Positions 1 through 5,242 of a stretch of 6,497 nt of DNA are shown piece after piece (within the stretch, counting starts at the first letter, position 1; each line of letters begins with the position of its first letter). The notes below the pieces were generated by a model, which made no database searches, had not been told where the DNA came from, and saw only the letters and a program-made list of their open reading frames with translations. Source of the stretch: Pseudomonadota bacterium. Lineage in GTDB: Bacteria; Pseudomonadota; Gammaproteobacteria; Steroidobacterales; Steroidobacteraceae. The translations under genes and the position numbers were made by a program. The stretch covers positions 1-6,497 of the forward strand of contig JAFEDW010000119.1 of the NCBI GenBank assembly GCA_018241455.1. The letters run 5' to 3'.

Positions 1-264
1 GTCGGCATCGACCAGCAGCGGCGCCATGGTCACATCGGTGATGCGGCGGATATCGACCAGCACGTCTTCCGGGTTGCTCAGGCCCAGGTCGGGAAGCCCG
101 AGCGAATTGGCGGCGACGCCACCGCCCGACAGGTACAGCGCGCGAAAGCCGACCTGTTCGGCCATGCGTGCCGCGTAGGCGTTGATCGCCCCGGCCAGTT
201 GCAGCGGCTGCTCCTCGCGCACCGCCGCCCGGAATCGCGCGCCTGCGCTCGCCGCCTTGCTCAT
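1..264 (-). CDS. prpB: 2-methylisocitrate lyase, N-terminal part (runs off the left edge)
   Basis: Cleaves 2-methylisocitrate to pyruvate and succinate, the last step of the cytosolic 2-methylcitrate cycle for propionyl-CoA. Only the first 88 codons of a protein usually near 295 residues are here. The translation carries the family signature: the substrate-loop segment YLSGGGVAA (about residues 44-52), then LGLPDLG with Asp59, and DIRRITDV followed by LLVDAD ending at the edge. By alignment from memory with E. coli PrpB, Ser46-Gly47-Gly48, Asp59, Asp86 and Asp88 match the substrate and Mg-binding residues (E. coli 45-47, 58, 85, 87). The ATG at 264-262 is preceded by GAAAGG (complement of 272-277), a good ribosome site seven bases away. 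It is transcribed divergently from the SDR gene. The isocitrate lyase/PEP mutase superfamily has close relatives, but the N-terminus fits PrpB best. Whether other prp genes lie downstream cannot be seen. Confidence 0.9.
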   Translation of the reverse strand, partial: MSKAASAGARFRAAVREEQPLQLAGAINAYAARMAEQVGFRALYLSGGGVAANSLGLPDLGLSNPEDVLVDIRRITDVTMAPLLVDAD

Positions 265-271
265 GTTGGGA

Positions 272-277
272 CCTTTC
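272..277 (-). promoter_or_regulatory. Ribosome binding site of prpB
   Basis: Read on the minus strand this is GAAAGG, seven bases before the ATG of the methylisocitrate lyase gene. It supports the chosen start, in contrast to the divergent gene, which has no such site. Confidence 0.6.
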
Positions 278-306
278 GACATGTCTCGTAACCGCAAAGT
301 CTGCCA

Positions 307-312
307 TATAAT
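307..312 (+). promoter_or_regulatory. Consensus -10 box TATAAT, probably giving a leaderless SDR/crotonase mRNA
   Basis: A perfect TATAAT stands in an otherwise GC-rich region, six bases before the ATG at 319. A sigma70-type transcript normally begins about seven bases after the box, which would be at or next to the A of that ATG. No purine-rich ribosome site is visible between 290 and 318, in keeping with a leaderless message. I see no convincing -35 hexamer at 16-18 bases spacing, nor an extended -10 TG. The reverse complement of the same AT-rich patch (306-312) could also serve as a weak -10 for prpB. Promoter activity and the transcription start are inferred. Confidence 0.55.
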
Positions 313-318
313 CGTCCG

Positions 319-1170
319 ATGGGCCCGCTGCACGGCAAGACGATGTTCATCAGCGGCGCCTCGCGCGGCATCGGCCTTGCGATCGCGCTGCGCGCGGCGC
401 GCGACGGCGCCAACATCGCCATCGCCGCCAAGACCGACCAGCCGCACCCGACCCTGCCCGGCACGATCCACACCGCCGCCGCCGACATCGAGGCCGCCGG
501 CGGACAGGCGCTGCCGCTGGTCTGCGACATCCGCGACGAAGCGCAGGTCGAGGCCGCGGTGGCGGCCACGGTGGCGCGCTTCGGCGGCATCGACCTGTGC
601 GTCAACAACGCCAGCGCGATCAGCCTGACGCCGACGCTCGCCACGCCGATGAAGCGCTTCGACCTGATGCACGGCGTCAACGCGCGCGGCACGTTCCTGG
701 TGACGCAGAAGACGCTGCCGCACCTGCTGCGGTCCGCGAATCCGCACGTGTTGATGCTCTCGCCGCCGCTGGCGATGCAGGAAAAATGGTTCGCGCCACA
801 CGTGGCCTACACGATGGCCAAGTTCGGCATGAGCATGGTGGTGCTCGGCGTGGCCGGCGAGTACCGCGGCCGCGTCGGCGTCAATGCGCTGTGGCCGCGC
901 ACCGCGATCGACACCGCCGCGATGGCGATGCTGAAGGGGCGCCTGCCAGTGGGCCCGTTGCGCTCGAGCGCGATCATCGCCGACGCCGCCTACCTGGTCC
1001 TGACGAGCGATGCGCGCACGACCACCGGGAACTTCTACGTCGACGACGAGCTGCTGGCGGCGCACGGCATCACCGACCTGTCGAAATACGGTCCACCGGG
1101 CGTGGCGGACGTCGACCTCACGCCGGATTTCTTCGTGCCTTCGCTGCGCGAGCTCAAGGGGCGCCCATGA
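319..1170 (+). CDS. HSDL2-like short-chain dehydrogenase/reductase (SDR)
   Basis: An NAD(P)-dependent oxidoreductase of the classical SDR fold, 283 residues. Visible motifs are the dinucleotide loop GASRGIG (13-19), the acidic CDIRD after strand 3 (69-73), NNAS (96-99), Asn121, Ser148 in LSPPL and YTMAK with Tyr164 and Lys168, so the Asn-Ser-Tyr-Lys set is complete. The segments AAKTDQPHPTLPGTIHTAA, SPPL, KWFAPHVAYTMAKFGMSM and NALWPRTAI are hallmarks, from memory, of the HSDL2-like group, whose human member is peroxisomal and linked to fatty-acid metabolism; the true substrate is not known. There is no SCP2 domain at the C-terminus, unlike human HSDL2. The start at 319 gives the usual L-x-GKT-x-FI-x-GASRGIG beginning, and the next ATG (343) would cut into the first beta strand. 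The stop overlaps the crotonase start (ATGA), so the two are translationally coupled. Confidence 0.9.
   Translation: MGPLHGKTMFISGASRGIGLAIALRAARDGANIAIAAKTDQPHPTLPGTIHTAAADIEAAGGQALPLVCDIRDEAQVEAAVAATVARFGGIDLCVNNASAISLTPTLATPMKRFDLMHGVNARGTFLVTQKTLPHLLRSANPHVLMLSPPLAMQEKWFAPHVAYTMAKFGMSMVVLGVAGEYRGRVGVNALWPRTAIDTAAMAMLKGRLPVGPLRSSAIIADAAYLVLTSDARTTTGNFYVDDELLAAHGITDLSKYGPPGVADVDLTPDFFVPSLRELKGRP
1156..1161 (+). promoter_or_regulatory. Ribosome binding site of the crotonase gene
   Basis: AAGGGG lies inside the last codons of the SDR gene, five bases before the ATG at 1167. It fixes the crotonase start within an open frame that extends much further upstream (to 597) and would otherwise suggest a longer protein. 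Confidence 0.6.
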
Positions 1171-1961
1171 ATGACACCCGCCAGGCCGCGTGCTACGAGC
1201 AACGCGGCGCGGTCGCGCTGATCACGCTGAACCGTCCCGAGGCCCTCAATTCATTCGACGCCGCGCTCCGGCTGCAGCTCGCCGCGGCACTGCAACGCGC
1301 CGCGGCCGACGCGGCGGTGCGCGCGCTCGTGCTCACCGGCGCCGGGCGTGCATTCAGCGCCGGCGCCGACCTGAAGGCGATGGGTGCCGGCAAGGCCGAT
1401 GGCGACGAAGTGAGCCGCCAGCTGAACGACGAGTACGGCACCGGCATCCGGGCGATCATCGACATGCCGAAGCCGGTCATCGCCGCGGTCGAAGGGCTGG
1501 TCGCCGGCATCGGCTGCGCCTTCGTGCTGGCCAGCGACCTCGTGGTCATGGCCGAAGACAGCTACTTCACGCTGCCCTTCCACAACATCGGCCTGGTGCC
1601 CGACGGCGGCATCAACTGGCTGCTCGAACGGCAGCTCGGCGCGCGCCGGGCCTACGAATTCTCGGTGGATTGCACGCGCGTGGCGGCCGCACGCTGCCTG
1701 GAACTCGGCCTGGCCAACCGGGTCGTCGCCAAGGGCGCCGCGGTCGAAACGGCACTGCAATGGGCCGAGCGCCTCGCACAGCGCGCCCCGCTCGCACTGC
1801 AGCACAGCAAGCGCCTGCTGCGGGAAGCCGGCCGTGTCAGTTTCGATGAGAGCTATCGCAGCGAAGTCGGCGCGCAATCGCAATGCATCAATAGCGGGGA
1901 TTTCCGCGAGGGCGTCGCCGCCTTCCTGGCCAAGCGCGAACCGCGTTTCACCGGGCGCTAG
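1167..1961 (+). CDS. Enoyl-CoA hydratase/isomerase family protein, PaaG-like
   Basis: A crotonase-fold protein of 264 residues, normal for the family, expected to act on a CoA thioester in the cytosol. The start of the fold reads LITLNRPEALNSF (18-30). The first oxyanion-hole loop is FSAGADLKAM (63-72) and the second is around Gly114 in EGLVAGIGCAF. The two glutamates that hydrate enoyl-CoA in rat mitochondrial hydratase (Glu144, Glu164) align, by my manual comparison, with Ala118 and Phe138, so ordinary hydratase activity is doubtful. Instead GLVPDGG carries Asp146, which aligns with the catalytic aspartate of PaaG-type isomerases. The tail FREGVAAFLAKREPRFTGR is also very close to E. coli PaaG. 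An isomerase on a ring-epoxide or unsaturated acyl-CoA is therefore more likely, but no other paa genes are visible. It is coupled to the SDR by an ATGA overlap. Its TAG stop overlaps the stop of ppsR on the other strand. Confidence 0.88.
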   Translation: MNDTRQAACYEQRGAVALITLNRPEALNSFDAALRLQLAAALQRAAADAAVRALVLTGAGRAFSAGADLKAMGAGKADGDEVSRQLNDEYGTGIRAIIDMPKPVIAAVEGLVAGIGCAFVLASDLVVMAEDSYFTLPFHNIGLVPDGGINWLLERQLGARRAYEFSVDCTRVAAARCLELGLANRVVAKGAAVETALQWAERLAQRAPLALQHSKRLLREAGRVSFDESYRSEVGAQSQCINSGDFREGVAAFLAKREPRFTGR

Positions 1962-2782
1962 GGCCGCACGCGCCGCTCGAGGCGCTGGCGCTCGAGGATG
2001 CGGCTCGCGATTTCCTCGATGCTGCATTGGGTCGTGTCGAGGAACGGCAGGCCCAGGCGCGCATACAGGGCGAGCGCGGCCCGCAATTCCGCCTGCACCT
2101 GCGGGAGCGAGGCGTAGCGGCTGCCCGGGCGGCGCTCCTGGCGGATCTGCTGCAGCCGGTCGGGCCGGATCGTCAGGCCGAACAGTTTCTGCCGGTGGGG
2201 CCGGAGCACGGCGGGTAGCTCGCCCGACTCCAGGTCTTCCTCCGCCAGCGGATAGTTGGCAGCGTACACGCCGTACTGCAGCGCCAGGTACAGGCAGGTC
2301 GGCGTCTTGCCCGAGCGCGACACGCCCACCAGCACGACGTCCGCCGCCGCGTAATCACGCGCGCCGGCGCCGTCATCGTTGGCGAGCGCGAAGTTCGTCG
2401 CGTTGATGCGCGCCGTGTAGGCCGCCAGGTCGGCCATGCCGTGCGCGCGGCCGCTGGCATGCGCCGAAGGCATGGCGAGCTCGGCCTCGAGCGGCCCAAG
2501 GAAGGCCGCGAAGAAATCGAGCACCAGCGCGTTCGCCTGTTGCAGCACGGCGCGCACGGCATCGTCGACCAGCGTCGCGAACACGATCGGCCTCAGCCCG
2601 GATGCGCGTCCGGCCTCGTCGATGCGCCGCACGACCTCGGCCGCCTGCTCTGCGGTCGCGATGAACGGCAGCGTCGTCGATTGATACTGCGCGCTGTCGA
2701 ACTGCGTCAACAGGCTGTGCCCCATGGTCTCGGCCGTGACACCAGTCTGGTCGGAGACGAAGAACACCGTGCGCTTGTTCAC
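1958..2782 (-). CDS. ppsR: Phosphoenolpyruvate synthase regulatory protein (kinase/pyrophosphorylase, DUF299)
   Basis: A bifunctional cytosolic enzyme. It inactivates PEP synthase by ADP-dependent phosphorylation of a threonine near the catalytic histidine, and reactivates it by Pi-dependent dephosphorylation that releases PPi. The 274-residue product has the family's usual length. Visible features are the N-terminal VFFVSDQTGVTAET (6-19), a P-loop-like GVSRSGKTP (153-161), the following TCLYLALQYGVYAANYPL, KLFGLTI and RYASL, then CSIEEIASRIL near the end. All match E. coli PpsR closely by eye. The start is the GTG at 2782-2780: the conserved N-terminus begins here and AAGGG (complement of 2789-2793) lies seven bases upstream. 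The frame stays open to 3199, but that part is antisense to ppsA. It sits head-to-head with its target ppsA. It overlaps the crotonase end by four bases, leaving no room for a separate terminator. Confidence 0.95.
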   Translation of the reverse strand: MNKRTVFFVSDQTGVTAETMGHSLLTQFDSAQYQSTTLPFIATAEQAAEVVRRIDEAGRASGLRPIVFATLVDDAVRAVLQQANALVLDFFAAFLGPLEAELAMPSAHASGRAHGMADLAAYTARINATNFALANDDGAGARDYAAADVVLVGVSRSGKTPTCLYLALQYGVYAANYPLAEEDLESGELPAVLRPHRQKLFGLTIRPDRLQQIRQERRPGSRYASLPQVQAELRAALALYARLGLPFLDTTQCSIEEIASRILERQRLERRVRP

Positions 2783-2806
2783 GCCACCGCCCTTGTTGAC
2801 GAAATG

Positions 2807-2824
2807 TGCCGCCCGCGGGCGGCA
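2807..2824. promoter_or_regulatory. 18-base perfect palindrome in the ppsR-ppsA divergent gap
   Basis: TGCCGCCCGCGGGCGGCA reads the same on both strands with no mismatch. It lies 25 bases upstream of the ppsR GTG and 42 bases upstream of the ppsA ATG. A central position between divergent, functionally paired genes fits an operator for a dimeric regulator acting on both. In a ppsR transcript it could instead fold into a GC hairpin in the leader. I do not recognise it as the site of a known regulator, and its GC-only core could partly reflect base composition. Confidence 0.45.
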
Positions 2825-2825
2825 G

Positions 2826-2851
2826 TGTCCCACGCCATGAAATGAGGGACA
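2826..2851. repeat. Inverted repeat TGTCCC / GGGACA upstream of ppsA
   Basis: Six-base arms at 2826-2831 and 2846-2851 are separated by 14 bases (centre-to-centre 20 bases, about two helical turns). They lie between the 18-base palindrome and the ppsA start, and the right arm overlaps the weak -10-like GACAAT at 2848-2853. This geometry would suit a dimeric DNA-binding protein, but six-base arms can also occur by chance. Confidence 0.3.
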
Positions 2852-2853
2852 AT
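2848..2853 (+). promoter_or_regulatory. Possible -10 element of ppsA
   Basis: GACAAT matches TATAAT at four positions and is the most AT-rich hexamer before ppsA. It would place the transcript start near 2860, giving a leader of about seven bases to the ATG at 2867. No good -35 is found at the right distance. Tentative. Confidence 0.25.
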
Positions 2854-2866
2854 ACGCGCCCGGCCC

Positions 2867-5242
2867 ATGCGTGAGATCCCCTTGAGCGATTACATCCTCT
2901 CTTTCGACCAGGTGGGCCTCGCCGATATCGACCGCGTCGGGGGCAAGAACGCCTCGATCGGCGAAATGCTGCGCGCATTGACGCAACTGGGCGTGCGCGT
3001 GCCGCGCGGCTTCGCGACCACCGCCAGTGCCTACCGGGATTTCCTGGCGCAGGGCGGACTGGCCGCGCGCATCAATGCCGAGCTGGCCGCGCTCGACGTC
3101 GAGGACGTGACCGCGCTCGCCGCCAGCGGCGCGCGCATCCGCAGCTGGATCCTGGCCACGCCGTTTGCGCCGGAGTTCGAGCGGGCGGTGCTGGAACATT
3201 GGCGCGCGATGGACCAGGGCCGCGGCATCGCCGTGGCGGTGCGTTCATCGGCCACGGCGGAAGATCTGCCCGAGGCGTCGTTCGCCGGCCAGCAGGAAAC
3301 CTTCCTGAACGTGCGCGGCGAAACGGCGCTGCTGGCGGCCATGCACCGGGTTTACGCCTCGCTGTTCACCGATCGCGCGATCGCTTACCGGGTGCACCAG
3401 CGCTTCGATCATGCGCACGTGGCCTTGTCGGTGGGCGTGCAGTACATGGTGCGCAGCGATGTGGGCTCGAGCGGCGTCATGTTCACGCTCGACACCGACT
3501 CGGGCTTCCGCGACGTGGTGTTCATCACCAGCGCCTACGGCCTCGGCGAAACCGTCGTGCAGGGAGCGGTCAATCCCGACGAATTCTATGTGTACAAGCC
3601 GACGCTGCGCGCCGGCCAGCGCGCCATCGTACGCCGCAACCTCGGCGCCAAAGCCATCAAGATGATCTACGCCGGGCCGGGCGACGCCGGCAAAGTGCGC
3701 ACCGTCGACGTGCCGGCCGCCGAGCGCGCCCGCTTCTCGCTCAGCGACGACGATGTGCAGAGCCTCGCGCGCCAGGCGCTCGTCATCGAACAGCACTACC
3801 AGCGGCCGATGGACATCGAGTGGGCGCTCGACGGCGAGGAGCGGCAGTTGTACATCCTGCAGGCGCGACCGGAGACGGTGCAGAGCCGCGTCGGGCGCAG
3901 CATCGAGCGCTACGCGCTCAAGCAACGCGGACGTGTTCTGGCCGAGGGTCGCAGCATCGGCGGCCGCATCGGCAGCGGGCGGGCGCGCGTGGTGCGCGAT
4001 GCGGCGGCGATGGCGCAGGTGCAGCCCGGCGATGTGCTGGTGGCCGACATGACTGATCCGGACTGGGAGCCGGTCATGAAGCGCGCTTCCGCCATCGTCA
4101 CCAACCGCGGCGGCCGCACCTGCCACGCGGCGATCATCGCGCGCGAGCTCGGTGTGCCGGCGGTCGTGGGATGCGGCAATGCGACGAAAGTCATTGGTGA
4201 TGGCCAGCTCGTCACCGTTTCCTGCGCCGAAGGCGACAGCGGCTTCGTCTACGAAGGAGCGCTGCCGTTCGAGCACCAGCAGATCGAACTCGATGCGATG
4301 CCAGCCGCGCCGGTGCGCATCATGATGAACGTCGGCAACCCCGATCGCGCCTTCGGCTTCGCGGGCCTCCCGCACCGCGGCGTCGGGCTGGCGCGGCTCG
4401 AGTTCATCATCAACCGCATGATCGGCGTGCATCCGCGCGCGCTGCTCGAGCTCGCCACGCTGGAGCCGGCGTTGCAGCAGCAGATCCGCACGCTGATGGC
4501 AGGATACGACGACCCGGTGCGCTACTTCGTCGATCGCCTCAGCGAAGGCATCGCACAGATCGCCTGCGCGTTCGCGCCCGAGCCGGTCATCGTGCGGCTG
4601 TCGGATTTCAAGTCGAACGAATACGCCAACCTGCTCGGCGGCCGCCAATTCGAACCGCACGAGGAAAACCCGATGCTGGGGTTCCGCGGCGCGGCGCGCT
4701 ACATCGATGCCGCCTTCCGGCCCTGCTTCGAACTCGAGTGCCAGGCGCTGCGGCGCGTGCGCGGCGAGATGGCCTTAAGCAACGTGCAGGTGATGGTGCC
4801 GTTCGTGCGCACGGTCGCGGAGGCGCGCGCGGTCACCGATCTGCTGGCCGCCAACGGGCTGAAGCGCGGCGTCGACGGGCTGAAGCTGATCATGATGTGC
4901 GAGTTGCCCGGCAATGCGCTGCTGGCCGGGGAATTCCTGCAGTACTTCGACGGCATGTCGATCGGCTCGAACGACCTGACGCAACTGACGCTCGGGCTCG
5001 ACCGCGACTCGGCGCTGGTCGCGCAGGGCTTCGATGAACGCGACGCGGCGGTGCAAGCGTTGATCACGATGGCGATTGCCGCGTGCCGCAAGGCGGGCAA
5101 GTACATCGGCATCTGCGGGCAGGGACCGTCGGATCACCCCGACCTGGCGCGTTGGCTCGTCGATCGCGGCATCGACAGCCTGTCGCTGAATCCGGATACG
5201 GTCGTTGCGACCTGGATGATGCTGGCCGGCAAATCAGCCTGA
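2867..5242 (+). CDS. ppsA: Phosphoenolpyruvate synthase (pyruvate, water dikinase)
   Basis: Converts pyruvate, ATP and water to PEP, AMP and phosphate, the entry to gluconeogenesis from pyruvate; cytosolic. The 791 residues compare with 792 in E. coli, with near co-linear identity by eye. The N-terminal nucleotide-binding part includes VGGKNAS (24-30), RSSATAEDLPEASFAGQQETF (126-146), RPMDIEW (313-319) and QARPETV (332-338). The swivelling phosphohistidine domain has TNRGGRTCHAAIIARELG with catalytic His420. The C-terminal TIM barrel has GVGLARLEF (505-513), SDFKSNEY (579-586), SIGSNDLTQ (698-706) and ICGQGPSDH with catalytic Cys750. Thr418, two residues before the histidine, is the site PpsR modifies. 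The gene is head-to-head with ppsR. The ATG at 2867 lacks a ribosome site. An in-frame TTG at 2882 would give a 786-residue product starting SDYILSFDQVG, nearer the usual N-terminus, and is a serious alternative start. The last nine bases overlap the end of the convergent chimeric gene. Confidence 0.97.
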   Translation: MREIPLSDYILSFDQVGLADIDRVGGKNASIGEMLRALTQLGVRVPRGFATTASAYRDFLAQGGLAARINAELAALDVEDVTALAASGARIRSWILATPFAPEFERAVLEHWRAMDQGRGIAVAVRSSATAEDLPEASFAGQQETFLNVRGETALLAAMHRVYASLFTDRAIAYRVHQRFDHAHVALSVGVQYMVRSDVGSSGVMFTLDTDSGFRDVVFITSAYGLGETVVQGAVNPDEFYVYKPTLRAGQRAIVRRNLGAKAIKMIYAGPGDAGKVRTVDVPAAERARFSLSDDDVQSLARQALVIEQHYQRPMDIEWALDGEERQLYILQARPETVQSRVGRSIERYALKQRGRVLAEGRSIGGRIGSGRARVVRDAAAMAQVQPGDVLVADMTDPDWEPVMKRASAIVTNRGGRTCHAAIIARELGVPAVVGCGNATKVIGDGQLVTVSCAEGDSGFVYEGALPFEHQQIELDAMPAAPVRIMMNVGNPDRAFGFAGLPHRGVGLARLEFIINRMIGVHPRALLELATLEPALQQQIRTLMAGYDDPVRYFVDRLSEGIAQIACAFAPEPVIVRLSDFKSNEYANLLGGRQFEPHEENPMLGFRGAARYIDAAFRPCFELECQALRRVRGEMALSNVQVMVPFVRTVAEARAVTDLLAANGLKRGVDGLKLIMMCELPGNALLAGEFLQYFDGMSIGSNDLTQLTLGLDRDSALVAQGFDERDAAVQALITMAIAACRKAGKYIGICGQGPSDHPDLARWLVDRGIDSLSLNPDTVVATWMMLAGKSA

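Noticed and set aside
182..628. Plus-strand 148-codon frame and the opposite 143-codon frame (261-692)
   Set aside because: Both cross prpB, the gap and the SDR in wrong frames and have Arg/Ala/Ser/Pro-rich, motif-free translations.
597..1166. Upstream extension of the crotonase frame through the SDR gene
   Set aside because: The frame is open only because of high GC. Its translation is Arg- and Ala-rich noise until MNDTRQA at 1167, where the ribosome site and the ATGA coupling mark the start.
1251..2027. Minus-strand open frame of 258 codons under the crotonase gene
   Set aside because: It is an antisense shadow of the crotonase with compositionally biased residues and no family features.
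2796..2801. TTGACG as a -35 box for ppsA
   Set aside because: No -10-like hexamer lies 16-18 bases downstream; that position falls in the GC-only palindrome.
2783..3199. N-terminal extension of ppsR over the divergent gap and into ppsA
   Set aside because: The family N-terminus begins at the GTG 2782. The extension would be antisense to ppsA and has no similarity to PpsR.
3245..4660. Long minus-strand open frame (471 codons) antisense to ppsA
   Set aside because: The translation is a low-complexity mix rich in His, Arg, Asp and Ala with no recognisable motif. It mirrors the GC-biased codons of ppsA, which is certain on the other strand.
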